A stretch of DNA of 28,846 nt from a virus. Shown piece after piece: positions 18,201 to 24,784 of the stretch. The stretch lies in the IMG/VR virus record IMGVR_UViG_3300028129_000048, positions 1-28,846 of that record. The stretch is one strand, 5' to 3'. Both the position numbers and the translations under genes were made by a program. Every line of letters starts with the position of its first letter. Position 1 is the stretch's first letter. The notes under the pieces were generated by a model. That model was not told where the DNA came from. It worked only from the letters and a program-made list of their open reading frames with translations, and ran no database searches.

Positions 18201-18782
18201 AATTGGTCTTGTTGCTTGTGTTATTTCACCAGAGTTACTATCAAATATAAAGTCCTTAATGTCATCGTAGTGATACCAATAGTTATTTTTTGACCACCAG
18301 TTTGTTGGTGTGGTAGTTCTATTGATTGTGACATAATGCTTGTTTACTGAACCCGTAATGTGGGCGTGAAAGTTTGGCGAAACCCAATAATACATACTAT
18401 AGTTTATAAACTTATCTAAATCTATAGGTAGTGCAACTGTGCTTAATGTGGATTTACTATTGAATAATCTTCTGTGGTCGTTTGTTAACGCACCTTTATT
18501 ATACAATGCATTTAACAAGTCATCGTAGAAAACGTTATCAGTTGTCGTTGTATTTGTAAATGTTGGTTCTAATCCGTAATTATCTCTTGCATATGATGTT
18601 GGTGGGAAAGATAGATAAATGTCATCATTCTTAAATATTCCCTTTTCCTTTCTACCTACAAATGCTTTTGTTTTCTCCATCTCACCGACAGAGAAAGCAC
18701 GGTTAAGTGTCGTTTCGAAAATCGATTCTAACTCACGGTTTTTTAGATGTCCTGGTAAAAAGTCATAAATCTTCTTTGCCAT
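9258..18782 (-). CDS. Giant baseplate-wedge protein (gp7 position) with dispersed and tandem repeats
   Basis: 3174 aa. It follows gp6 by one base (TAACATG), the position of T4 gene 7, whose product is 1032 aa. The N-terminus (YDFLPGHLKNRELESIFETT) and the block DKFINYSMYYWV near residue 123 resemble the large structural proteins behind gp6 in marine T4-like phages; ETKPYHAKIR lies near the C-terminal fifth. Five copies of a ~47-residue module (pattern AG.F..G..Y.I...GTTDF...G...N..G..F.A...G.GTG) lie at about residues 220-266, 1070-1117, 2703-2750, 2987-3034 and 3071-3118. Residues about 1690-2190 are Ser/Thr-rich, with an LG(I/L/F) motif roughly every 60 residues near 1935, 1990, 2050, 2114 and 2172. 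There is one intact frame with no sign of frameshift. The structural role is well supported; orthology to gp7 rests on order and is less certain. Confidence 0.75.
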   Translation of the reverse strand: MAKKIYDFLPGHLKNRELESIFETTLNRAFSVGEMEKTKAFVGRKEKGIFKNDDIYLSFPPTSYARDNYGLEPTFTNTTTTDNVFYDDLLNALYNKGALTNDHRRLFNSKSTLSTVALPIDLDKFINYSMYYWVSPNFHAHITGSVNKHYVTINRTTTPTNWWSKNNYWYHYDDIKDFIFDSNSGEITQATRPIIEFDEDIELSNESAAVSLTQTVSAIAGAFVVGSTYTIASVGTTDFTLIGASDNEVGTTFTATDVGSGTGSASWQYIPTFKAYNSSNVYTNDINIFHYVVSENYTLDRQLGFKPKLKAGDFQSEYVFNIDLTNDLTYKLKNDYKSLTLKTDFDYRNLRQEIGDKVDATSIELLQAPKSINAIDIYVNGQKQIGNYSYSSSDKKITLNSSVTGNIYVDYCTNTPVVFDGDGVFQRINPALEYNVDNKSYSNSEMTFSLVYEHFVRIIETAPGLTGSPDAGNNYRKIGDNSDKLRHASQGSVLVTNSVDIKEAYFALTREDYNPIKATEFLSNSYNGYKNKFLTTIIETLSDSASDTKSDLLILEEAINTISMGKQTSVSIFRDSTMLNFGEIHAHYEELDVTVIDGASEQVMPTFRDSILYDKNIVVILDGVVQRLNVDYTLSSGATEILFTSTRASSDIIKVRHYTNIKETYIPPSATSLAITPAHIPEIITDNGYETPTKFIKGHDGSLVPAYPLVNGQVNRIDTILLAFETLIFNNLTDNTSSDIVSMEYAIYGTTGSDYSNSEKKYIMYPFFKKWMMRNSIDDLNNESFDSSPSEYKTWNYRAKNDSAAGYWRGQLLYSYGTDRPLQEPWKAIKKSQKPANFDTTYGSDYTTIAFWNALISKNSLNCPVPVDGSGNLKTPAVLFFGDDISSSDVLEMDQAWEFGDNSPVELAWTRSSEFAFAEFMLMLLSKPFEIMDSYSSQIANIISYSNKSEGINNDNVIADKQNYTFKLGSKLGGFVNNFKLQTENNSLSNSRYTELPEDNFNLFVHPGVPNRSEFFSAIVLEKVSIEDKYPVYAYTDLSSYVEGDIVLNSNDNKYYKRKVTGLSSKESTTPAGSFIVGTTYKINHVGTTDFTLVGSTDNNIGTSFVATGIGSGDGNVSLINFDYGQWTLISQPKINKFGFRIHGYDEINPTFYAMGWDKASGEKAFQTEGDKLQLKTWNAGEYYRVDSYILRNNVPYVCLNSHTAPSDFDESIKNWKPVSKWPTTNKVQAMGYNKLVDDTVKNYNYGDVLQTLDEVAHLIMGYEEYLKLVGWEFTDSTDFGDPVDWENLLLKFLEWQSENNSVGDFITLTPLLTGGIFNTDYGVASVSTETFKNYYRILDASGRRIPTSEVDFHTDGSKLTFASNVPIYGMKMDIRDVEHAFVVDRVDSYGDIIYDPHSHTRNLRMQIDCNRTIDWDGTLTVDGYIVHNDKLIPNFDTMIAETKFYRDTLVDQGLSILNNLKSNQYGYTTRAYLTNHGIERESQLEFYKGFLSHKATVSSINKIVNKNGDFENITHSDIWAVRLSDYGYQSSKYTMSKDITVSDMVQNPFLVQFLDNTKELLPVTKKNNIAIKTTGYVNESDVTYITGTYDSLTSLTGVTLYEGDTAWLQTDEDRDWDVVRLSEVAEISYVGETSDNQLYIGTASAINSTSITKPIYLKIDADEISPTIAGYYLLSANGTKTVNGTVIHEYLIFEEDFEPLTIEIDSATTNSIFVPTSTNSGVEAIGSISNPVFESGDIITIDGTQHTYAPSGATSSGITILGTVANSVVTEGEQASFVVYNNDGLVENGTNTTVTFSGTVATTTGSFSSTQGDQVTIDGTTLTIDYSQSSTISETTTATRSSSLTTGNTVIIDATTKTVADLTVTGTVTSPTMTSTKPLTINGDTISLTSGDDLTAIVTAINTGTSQVVASTSSNQLVLTTSLPQLTMTGGSLIDLGLSTTNSYTDSKLDNLASDLTTISDITATIDSNNRMTIVSSGSSMVISGTALSELGITAGTYETNQNPTIDSVATQINARSISGVTATVVTGTLKISSTNHNLDIVEVTSGAMSRLGFATTTVAIDATDTIVSDLNAQVFTISTAFAVKSDRQVKITSSEKTIIVSNILGNPLSDMGITAGTYTNTVSTSPTALEFASQITSASDVVVGVSSDGRMIFTNDSVSMSFSGTPDAILTKVGLSLTYSNVTSNANFKAMLWKSVRYTPDYNGTTRLEFEQELGLNSASKLWIDDYDTVGWAVLSYSPIAGKTVHAKQASVIDTNLTKRLIVKDGEDFTVHNIYDPLNLKMAGSTISKLDYVMWTDPAKYDTASSNDAWLDERLNKMWWDTDLARFYRYNDYGDSAGNLNIDFVRRYWGKTVDNSKLIVKKWTKSRTLPVGVEAYNSKKFFDEDAGREVIEYFFWSSTDKDAKDLSLLLASNGPRNKFLPVGKRSVIMSNDSKSYNSQTLTASLEYQVEEGIVKEHSDWQLLPENDHTPVPDLFLDDLINSVSGTTIMQSYATKLIASQLTDVNFAVVTPVDSMGVQFMSGLTIDDIAVTTDGRTVNAEYLTIDGSNLKISQTHTMTVGDVLRVYRVEDTENNWFTNKYAMRDNFSTVVNDAMSRKLLQTEYYNYEQYIDTDDYIFSLGDWYIDDSFKKIDNFAYLSTTREFDMLERYENGISSFKLKLPTHNEFYFEYNGELRLVNRSNSVLNISLGFNEFTYPETVSAGEFVIGNTYEILEVGTTDFVSLGANSNSSGGKFVATGIGSGTGTAFSQYYNNATGIQIHELMNLIRNRSKTEFINNIFYRMIDYLYTEKSYPDWLFKTSYFDLDLHSRPLKQHAVYQRESEEDILEYIRETKPYHAKIRNIKRLNQLSDTASVTMSAEEKLKMTLDFGEASRYGEAVYDGIATDDIADGEYEQGGLIRYRPLATTESGGFDTGEVNARAVESSVVVIQNYLDAPGGADADVSGIQNLGNLHLDKTDFFVYDVYGRGYNIPVKASCAVAEDVVITAGSFVVGRTYTIVKPGTTDFVSEQGASANTVGTEFVATVVGSGTGTASGPFMITSSGLTNAQLVASKKNKRLIAVMKASSHTHNAGKFKIGEQYKIDTIGTTDFTLVGGVSNTVGGIFTASGVGEGTGTATCKEGNDIEFMMYDKHTSGTLNIDDRGLYTTMTYDFKQGDRVFLLDTPLALVLQDPK
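9427..9573 (-). repeat. GTTDF module, copy 5
   Basis: Encodes about residues 3071-3118 of the giant protein (AGKFKIGEQYKI...IGTTDFTLVGG...GEGTGTA). Compared with copy 4, 36 residues upstream, framework positions are kept and surface positions differ. Confidence 0.75.
9687..9825 (-). repeat. GTTDF module, copy 4
   Basis: Encodes about residues 2987-3034 (AGSFVVGRTYTI...PGTTDFVSEQGAS...GSGTGTA). One extra residue follows GTTDFVS relative to the other copies. Confidence 0.75.
10545..10677 (-). repeat. GTTDF module, copy 3
   Basis: Encodes about residues 2703-2750 (AGEFVIGNTYEI...VGTTDFVSLGANS...GSGTGTA). It sits between an otherwise unrelated strand region and a helical IHELMNLIRNRSK segment, as if inserted. 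Confidence 0.75.
12190..13700 (-). repeat. Ser/Thr-rich tandem repeat region with ~60-residue period
   Basis: Within the giant gene, this segment encodes weakly conserved units that each end in a strand and LG(I/L/F) plus a Thr-rich turn: DLGLSTTNSY, ELGITAGTYETN, RLGFATTT, DMGITAGTYTNT, KVGLSLTYSN. LGITAGTY and MGITAGTY are nearly identical, about 124 residues (two units) apart. The upstream part has VTIDGTTLTID-like strand repeats. Boundaries are approximate. Confidence 0.6.
15430..15576 (-). repeat. GTTDF module, copy 2
   Basis: Encodes about residues 1070-1117 (AGSFIVGTTYKI...VGTTDFTLVGSTDN...GSGDGNV). It lies over 800 residues from copy 1 and over 1500 from copy 3. Confidence 0.75.
17985..18125 (-). 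repeat. GTTDF module, copy 1
   Basis: Encodes about residues 220-266 (AGAFVVGSTYTI...VGTTDFTLIGASDN...GSGTGSA). It follows a conserved N-terminal region and precedes IPTFKAYNSSN, again looking like an insert between framework segments. Confidence 0.75.
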
Positions 18783-18783
18783 G

Positions 18784-21700
18784 TTATTCGCCCACTAATT
18801 CAGATTGTGATAATTGTTTTATTATTTTTACATCATTAGATGTAGTGACTGCCATAAATATTTCATTTAATGAAGATGAGATACTAAGTAACTTTGTAAA
18901 TTCATTTGTAGAATATTTAGGAGTAATTACTACACTCGAAATATAATCTGCTAATTCTTTGTGTAGATACGCCGCTAGTTCTGAGAAATAGAATGTAGCA
19001 CCAAAGTCCCAGTTATCAATTGAGAAGTATTCGTTTACTTTGTTAGACACTGCTGTTTTAATTTCACTATCAGTATATCCTACTCCCAACTTCTTAATGA
19101 CCTTAAACGTTGCTTGGTTTTCATTTTTTGCATAAGAGCCGAATAGATATTTAAACTCTACCGGAATATAAGCAATATGGTCACCTATGGCTGCCTTAGG
19201 CTCAATAGTTTTCATTAATTTTGATAACTCATAATTATTTGGTGCGATTGGTGTCGCTGTTTTAAATCCATTTGCTGACCACTTCTCTACGTTTCTTACA
19301 TAGTCTGAACCCAATACATACATGTCAATAATATTACTTGTACTAGGGTCAATTCTCTTATCTAGGTCTGCGTAATGGTCCCATCTGAAACTTGTAAACT
19401 CATCTTCAACAAATGTTACACCTTCTGTTGGTGTATATGTTACTGTTCCGTGTGTTATTACATTGTTTGTCCCTGGTACTTTTGCAAAGTTAGTATTCCA
19501 TGAACCTGCAATACGTTTGTACCAAGTACTTGTAGTAGTGTTGAACCATAATGTAGCAGTTGAAGGCATTGAATTATCTGGAATACCAGCACTTATCTGT
19601 GCGGCTGCCACTGCATATTTTGATGTTCTCTGATATTCGATATTATCTTTTGTATAGTTTTCCATTACTACTGTTGAACCTGACGTAACATCAAGTAAAG
19701 CAAACGGATGGTCATCTACACTTCCGGCATTCAATTTAACTTTTGTACTATCTTTATATCCAGCATTTGTCAAATAGTCATCATACACATACGATGCAAC
19801 TGATTGATATACCGATGTAGTTGTTACACCAACTCTTGCCAAGGCAAAAGATGCTTTAACTCTGACCGATGAATTCGTAAGGTCTGACAATGTTGCTCCT
19901 GTACCTATATTCACATCAATCAAATCATTTACTGAAACTGGATATGTCCAGAATACAATCTTATAATTAAGTCCCGATGTGTTTGTAATAGTTACGTGGT
20001 CAGTATCAATGTATGTGCCACTGTCTGTTCTTAGAACAACATTACTAGATGTAAGTGGTGTTGAACTTGCGATAGTGAATTCACCATATGCTTTCTGTTT
20101 AAATTTAATATCGGCATCTGCTGGTGTAATGTTTAATACGTTTTGATTTCCAGCGGTAGACGCATCTGTGTCTGCATGTTGGAATGGTAATACAAATTTA
20201 TATGTATCAGTATTAGAATCGTAAGTTGTAACTATTTCGTTTTGTTCTATTCCATCACCTACATCTCTGAAAACGAAGTTGCTAGTAGAAGTAGCCGTAG
20301 CAAAATAAGTTAATAGAGTAGATTGTGATGTGTCGCCTTTAAACCCTTTAGTGGTCAAGTCATTAGTAGATATAGTAGTAAAACTACTTTCTGCATTTGA
20401 ATCGTCTTCAGTGCCATCATAGTTTATAACAAGATTAGCATTTGATAAGTTTTCTTCTGAAGTGGCTGTTGTAGTGTTGTTTGCACCAACTAATACACCA
20501 AGTGAAACTACAGTAGCCAGATTATCAATTTGTATTTTAAGTTTATCTATTCCATCTCCCAAATCAGTAGCATCACCAATTTTATTACCAGAAGCACTAG
20601 TAGGTGCAACTATGTCTGAAGAATCTAATTTATAATCTAATCCATCTTCTGAGATAAGAAAATGTTCATAAGTTACTCCTGATATCGCATCTTGTGTATC
20701 TACGAATGTATACGTTTCTCTTGCGCCAGTATGTAAGAAGTCTGCATCAAACTCTGCTCCAACTGTATTGTATGCAACTGCATTTTTTACTTTACCTTGT
20801 CCAATAGTAACACTAGGACTATCTTGTGATGCATTAAAGTTTGTATCACTACTAGAAGTTTTGTAGTTAAGAAGTATTTTGTCTCTTGTTGCTAGTTTCG
20901 TTTCGTTGTCAACAACGTTTGTTGTATTCCCGTAGAAAAACTTAACTTGGTCTCTACTTTCAAATGCAACTTTTTTACCTATAATTTCTGCTACGTATTC
21001 TGATTCGTTATCTCTAATACCAGAAGCATAGTTGAATACAACATGTGCGTCAGATGGCGTGGCGCCTTCATGTACTTGCCATTGCCATTGACTTGCTGTA
21101 CTTGTGATTAAACTATATTTTATAGTAAAGGTAGATTCTGTTGCACTGTCAATTTTTGTTTTTATATCGGTGATTTCAGAATCTGTAAATCTTGTTCTTA
21201 GACCTCTAACTGCACGTACTACTGTACCATTATCTGGTATTGCTTTGTTTAATGTGTAGTTCTTTGAACCGTCAGATAAAGCGGCAGAACAAGTGATAAC
21301 TTTTGCCCAAGTCATATTTGTGCCAACTTGCAATTCAAACATATCTCCTTCATATATTGTCGCTGTAGATGAAGGTATGTTAGTGTTAATCACCATTGTA
21401 TCACTGGTAGAAACTGAGTATGATAATGCAATCGCAACGTTTACTGCTACATTATCTTTGTTCTGATAGAAGAAATAATTTAAAAGACTTGGATGTTTGA
21501 TTGCTTTTGTAAGTTCATTTCTAATGAAGTTGTCACTATTACCTTGTGTCTTATTATATCTCAATGGCATTTTTATTGTTTCATCTTCTACAAACAATGT
21601 ACCGTCTGAACCTGTTACACTTAGATTAGAGTGATGACCTAATACGTCATCCATCTCAAAGAAACGAGAGTTTCCTGCGAATGATGTATTAACTGATTTT

Positions 21701-23058
21701 AATTTTCTGACAACATTAGTACCAAGTGTTAATGGGTAAACATTATAATCTTGTGCGTTTACCATTCTATCTTGTGAGTAATAACTTCTTGGTGCAATTC
21801 TACGTACACTTGCGTATGTTTCACCAGAGTAGTTTTCAGTAAAGTCTCTAGTACTTGTTAGTGTAAATGTTAATCTATAAACTCTATTATCAGTAGCAAC
21901 GTATGGAATTGTTATTATTGAATTTGTAATATCACTTGCATTTACAGAGAAATCATCATTATCTACTTTTCTATACCAAGTTCTGTATCCACCTGATGCG
22001 GCGTTTCCAAATATACCATCAGGATAAGTAAGTTGAATTGAGTTATTGTCTAATGTAGTGACACTTACTATATCGCCTGAGCCACTTCTTAATGCATTGT
22101 AAATTGCAGTTTCACGTGTGTTATTGTCTACTTTAGTAACACTAGAGACATACTGTTTTTGAGAATTTATTTTTTGTACCCAAACGTCTGTGTGTGATAT
22201 ATCAATGTCTTCAACTTTCGCTATTCTGTTAGAAATTACAGTACTATAATTGTTATCTTGTAACTGTAATGTTCCTGCACTAGCGTAAACAAAGAAACCA
22301 GTTCTGTCACTTGAAGAACCTAGGTTGTCATTTCTGTTTATGATTGTAAAGTTTTTATTAGCATTTGGCTCATCTTCATAAATTGTTGATGTAAGTTTGT
22401 CTGCAACAACACGAACTGCCTCAAAGTTTCTATTTGCACCTGAGATGTTTGCTCCGAAAGAATAATTTATATTCTTTGATAATGTGTCTTCATTTATTTC
22501 ATACAATGCATGTTCTACATCTGCGATTGTTAATTCTGAAGATGGGTTTTGAATTTTTGTATTACCAGCGAATGAAGAATTTAGAATACTAATAAAGTTT
22601 TCATACCAATCTGCATTGTTACTGTCATTCCAGTTAATAGTTTTGCCGGCGAGAGAGACACCTTCATTATCTTTAACTGCTTCAGTAGTTGAAACGCTGG
22701 AGATTTTCATAAAACCTTTTGCGTTGATTGGTCTAGTTTTATTATAACCTAGAGATTTAGCCATCTGAAGAACACTTGCTCTACGTTCTGCTGTGTCCAT
22801 GAAGTTTTCTCTAGTGTTCATGTCTAATCTGAATGATAGACTGTGTCCTAAATATGCAACCAAGTCTAAGATTGCGATAAACTCAGAACTCGCTACGAAG
22901 TCATTAAATTTCTCAGGATAAGTTTGTGCTGTGTAATCTAGTAATGCAGTTCTAATGGTATCGAAGTCATATGCTTTAAGACTGATGTTTGAATAGGCAG
23001 TATATACCGCTGTCCAACTTTCACTTGCGAATAGATTGTCTGTACGTTCTTGGCTCAT
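18784..23058 (-). CDS. 6: Baseplate wedge protein gp6
   Basis: 1424 aa. The first 110 residues are highly characteristic of gp6 in T4-like marine phages: SLKAYDFDTIRTALLDY (26-42), FNDFVASSEFIAILDLVAYLG (51-71) and NTRENFMDTAERRASVL (81-97). The C-terminal 200 residues are equally typical, with FRWDHYADLDKRIDP at 1224-1238. gp6 dimers join neighbouring wedges and form the inner ring of the baseplate around the hub. T4 gp6 is 660 aa; the extra length lies mainly between about residues 450 and 1200 and is Ser/Thr/Asp-rich and beta-like, probably surface decoration domains. It starts 13 bases after gp25, the T4 order 25-6, and ends one base before the giant gene. The identity is firm; the function of the inserted part is unknown. 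Confidence 0.92.
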   Translation of the reverse strand: MSQERTDNLFASESWTAVYTAYSNISLKAYDFDTIRTALLDYTAQTYPEKFNDFVASSEFIAILDLVAYLGHSLSFRLDMNTRENFMDTAERRASVLQMAKSLGYNKTRPINAKGFMKISSVSTTEAVKDNEGVSLAGKTINWNDSNNADWYENFISILNSSFAGNTKIQNPSSELTIADVEHALYEINEDTLSKNINYSFGANISGANRNFEAVRVVADKLTSTIYEDEPNANKNFTIINRNDNLGSSSDRTGFFVYASAGTLQLQDNNYSTVISNRIAKVEDIDISHTDVWVQKINSQKQYVSSVTKVDNNTRETAIYNALRSGSGDIVSVTTLDNNSIQLTYPDGIFGNAASGGYRTWYRKVDNDDFSVNASDITNSIITIPYVATDNRVYRLTFTLTSTRDFTENYSGETYASVRRIAPRSYYSQDRMVNAQDYNVYPLTLGTNVVRKLKSVNTSFAGNSRFFEMDDVLGHHSNLSVTGSDGTLFVEDETIKMPLRYNKTQGNSDNFIRNELTKAIKHPSLLNYFFYQNKDNVAVNVAIALSYSVSTSDTMVINTNIPSSTATIYEGDMFELQVGTNMTWAKVITCSAALSDGSKNYTLNKAIPDNGTVVRAVRGLRTRFTDSEITDIKTKIDSATESTFTIKYSLITSTASQWQWQVHEGATPSDAHVVFNYASGIRDNESEYVAEIIGKKVAFESRDQVKFFYGNTTNVVDNETKLATRDKILLNYKTSSSDTNFNASQDSPSVTIGQGKVKNAVAYNTVGAEFDADFLHTGARETYTFVDTQDAISGVTYEHFLISEDGLDYKLDSSDIVAPTSASGNKIGDATDLGDGIDKLKIQIDNLATVVSLGVLVGANNTTTATSEENLSNANLVINYDGTEDDSNAESSFTTISTNDLTTKGFKGDTSQSTLLTYFATATSTSNFVFRDVGDGIEQNEIVTTYDSNTDTYKFVLPFQHADTDASTAGNQNVLNITPADADIKFKQKAYGEFTIASSTPLTSSNVVLRTDSGTYIDTDHVTITNTSGLNYKIVFWTYPVSVNDLIDVNIGTGATLSDLTNSSVRVKASFALARVGVTTTSVYQSVASYVYDDYLTNAGYKDSTKVKLNAGSVDDHPFALLDVTSGSTVVMENYTKDNIEYQRTSKYAVAAAQISAGIPDNSMPSTATLWFNTTTSTWYKRIAGSWNTNFAKVPGTNNVITHGTVTYTPTEGVTFVEDEFTSFRWDHYADLDKRIDPSTSNIIDMYVLGSDYVRNVEKWSANGFKTATPIAPNNYELSKLMKTIEPKAAIGDHIAYIPVEFKYLFGSYAKNENQATFKVIKKLGVGYTDSEIKTAVSNKVNEYFSIDNWDFGATFYFSELAAYLHKELADYISSVVITPKYSTNEFTKLLSISSSLNEIFMAVTTSNDVKIIKQLSQSELVGE

Positions 23059-23071
23059 ATCGTTCTCTCTG

Positions 23072-23428
23072 TTATTCTCTGTCTAAATCTATATTTAATT
23101 CTACTGGCTCGTTGAACGGTAGAATTTCAATTTTCAAAATAGCATTTATTGTGTGGTCAGAGTCTGCTACTTGTATACTAACAAATTTGCATCTCGGGTC
23201 ATCATTTATAATATTGGTTAGGTCTTCTTTAATTAATTCAGTTGTCAATTCAGTCAATGGCTCAAACGTCATCTCATGTATAATCGACCCATAATTAGGC
23301 AACATGACACGTTCTCCCTTTCGGGTCATTATTTGGTTCATCAGGTCTTCAATCACTAAGTCTTTATCTTGTAACTCGTGGTTTATCGCCTTTTTGTTTT
23401 TGGTACTGAAACCGCTGTATAACGCCAT
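23072..23428 (-). CDS. 25: Baseplate wedge protein gp25
   Basis: 118 aa, a typical length for the gp25/GPW family. The family core is visible: TRKGERVMLPNYGS at 35-48 followed by FEPLTEL at 55-61, then a helix and a pair of C-terminal strands (INAILKIEILP). gp25 joins the wedge near the sheath and helps start sheath polymerisation; despite the old name 'gp25-like lysozyme' it is structural. It is the first gene of the block gp25-gp6-giant protein. The Shine-Dalgarno sequence is weak (AGAG), and a GATAAATA late-promoter-like octamer lies 34 bases before the start in the divergent gap shared with clpP. Confidence 0.93.
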   Translation of the reverse strand: MALYSGFSTKNKKAINHELQDKDLVIEDLMNQIMTRKGERVMLPNYGSIIHEMTFEPLTELTTELIKEDLTNIINDDPRCKFVSIQVADSDHTINAILKIEILPFNEPVELNIDLDRE

Positions 23429-23461
23429 AACTCTTTTTTTCTCTGTAGTTTATGTTACATG

Positions 23462-23469
23462 TATTTATC
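23462..23469 (-). promoter_or_regulatory. Probable late promoter of gp25 (GATAAATA)
   Basis: GATAAATAC on the minus strand, 7 of 8 matches to the T4 late octamer, 34 bases before gp25 and back to back with the clpP promoter. The same octamer occurs at 9203-9210. Confidence 0.5.
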
Positions 23470-23494
23470 TCCACATAATATTCGTAGTTTTAGA

Positions 23495-23523
23495 TTGACA
23501 AATAGACTCAATTCTGTTATTAT
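23495..23523 (+). promoter_or_regulatory. Sigma70-like promoter of clpP
   Basis: TTGACA (23495-23500), a 17-base spacer and TATTAT (23518-23523), immediately followed by AGTACTAA (23524-23531). The -35 is a perfect consensus. A 12-bp palindrome AATAATATTATT follows at 23530-23541, and AAGGA (23553-23557) lies seven bases before the clpP ATG. Confidence 0.8.
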
Positions 23524-23564
23524 AGTACTAAATAATATTATTAAACACAACTAAGGATAAAATA

Positions 23565-24155
23565 ATGCCAAATTTAGTACCAATGGTCGTTGACCAGTCA
23601 ACAAGTGGAGAGCGTAGTTATGATATTTTCTCTCGTTTGCTGAAAGAAAGAGTTATATTTCTGACAAGTGAAGTAAATGACTATCAGGCAGACTTGATTT
23701 GTGCCCAGTTGTTGTTCTTAGAAGCAGAAAATTCAGAAAAAGATATTCATTTCTATATCAATTCACCCGGTGGTGCAGTGACTTCTGGCATGGCAATATA
23801 TGATACTATGCAGTTTATTTCATCTCCAGTATCAACTACTGTGATGGGTCAAGCGTGTTCTATGGGTTCACTACTTGCTCAAGCAGGTGCTAAAGACAAA
23901 AGATATGTATTACCGAATAGTCGCACAATGATTCATCAACCAAGCGGTGGTGCTGGTGGACAAGCAACTGATATGGAAATTCAAGTAAAAGAAATTCTTA
24001 AGATGAAAGAAAGACTAACTGGAATATATGTTTCACATAATACTGCTGGAAAAACATTCGAAGAGTTGACTGAAGCGATGGAGCGAGACAACTTTATGTC
24101 TGCTGAAGAAACTGTTGCTTTTGGACTAGCAGATAAAGTTATAGATAAGCGTTAG
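23565..24155 (+). CDS. clpP: ATP-dependent Clp protease proteolytic subunit ClpP
   Basis: 196 aa, nearly full-length relative to mature bacterial ClpP but without a propeptide: it begins [12 protein letters not shown], where the processed E. coli enzyme begins. The serine-protease triad is intact: Ser99 in GQACSMGS, His124 in MIHQPSGG and Asp175 in ERDNFMS. INSPGG (65-70), which forms the oxyanion region, and the handle helix QATDMEIQ are also present. ClpP forms a 14-mer that degrades proteins fed to it by ClpX or ClpA; neither unfoldase is in this window, so it probably uses the host's. It is the only plus-strand gene, has its own strong sigma70-like promoter and AAGGA site, and its TAG overlaps the stop of the opposing lysozyme-like gene. 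Similarity to bacterial ClpP suggests acquisition from a host. Possible roles are host protein turnover or virion protein processing. Confidence 0.95.
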   Translation: MPNLVPMVVDQSTSGERSYDIFSRLLKERVIFLTSEVNDYQADLICAQLLFLEAENSEKDIHFYINSPGGAVTSGMAIYDTMQFISSPVSTTVMGQACSMGSLLAQAGAKDKRYVLPNSRTMIHQPSGGAGGQATDMEIQVKEILKMKERLTGIYVSHNTAGKTFEELTEAMERDNFMSAEETVAFGLADKVIDKR

Positions 24156-24784
24156 AATCCAGGAACGTTACTAAACATTTTTGAAGTTTTCATTTTTCTT
24201 TGTGCTAGTTTAGTATCTACTTTGCCATTCTTCTTTATATTGCTTTGAATTTCATCTGTGATTGAGTACCAATCTTTTTCATTTATAAGTTTTATAATTG
24301 GACTAGTTTCTATAGTGCTAACACCTTCATAGTAAAAGTGATACAATAACGCATCATATTGTGGCTGTGAAATCTTTACAGTAATGAATTTCTCTAATAC
24401 ATTACCTATGTTTCTTAATTGTTTTTCTAAGATAAACTCTGCCATGCCTTTTGTTATTTTACCAACAGAAATATCTACACGAGTAGAAGCAACAGTGATA
24501 TATCCATAATCAACTTCAGTATCTGAAATTTTATAATTATATCCAACTATATTATCTTTAACAGTGAGTGATGGTTTGTTATCAAGTATAATAGCATTTT
24601 TACTCACAGGCGAAAAAGTCAAATCATTAATATTACTAACTTGTACTCTTATATGCGATAGTATATAAGTTGGATTACCATTCTCGTGGTATCCCGTTCC
24701 TAAGAAAGTACCATTGTCCGTTATGACATTTAATGGCATTTGTATGTAATTTAGTAATGAGCCGGGACGTTTATCGTATATCAT
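24152..24784 (-). CDS. Lysozyme-like (GH24-type) protein beside the hub, probably inactive
   Basis: 210 aa. The C-terminal two thirds follow the T4-lysozyme pattern: [14 protein letters not shown] (110-123), [16 protein letters not shown] (139-154), a helix with [10 protein letters not shown] (163-172) and [12 protein letters not shown] (193-204) at the place of the usual GL..RR..E..LF. The catalytic segment is degenerate. Where relatives read DNEGY..K.YKDTEG..TIG.GH, this has [25 protein letters not shown], so Asp88 and Thr97 may stand for T4 lysozyme Asp20 and Thr26, but the Glu11 position is Ile/Val. The N-terminal ~65 residues are an unassigned beta-like domain. It overlaps the hub gene by ATGA. 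In T4 the lysozyme domain is embedded in gp5, so this looks like a split-off equivalent serving in the baseplate needle, perhaps only structurally. An alternative is an ordinary but diverged endolysin. Confidence 0.65.
   Translation of the reverse strand: MIYDKRPGSLLNYIQMPLNVITDNGTFLGTGYHENGNPTYILSHIRVQVSNINDLTFSPVSKNAIILDNKPSLTVKDNIVGYNYKISDTEVDYGYITVASTRVDISVGKITKGMAEFILEKQLRNIGNVLEKFITVKISQPQYDALLYHFYYEGVSTIETSPIIKLINEKDWYSITDEIQSNIKKNGKVDTKLAQRKMKTSKMFSNVPGF

Noticed and set aside
9258-18782. A diversity-generating retroelement acting on the giant protein
   Set aside because: The five modules look like template/variable repeats at first, but they differ across the whole length and not only at adenines, and no reverse transcriptase is present in the window.
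24781-24784. A frameshift separating a once-continuous gp5
   Set aside because: The lysozyme-like gene has its own ATG with a standard ATGA overlap and its own N-terminal domain, and in T4 the lysozyme domain lies in the middle of gp5, not at its end, so a simple frameshift would not give this order.
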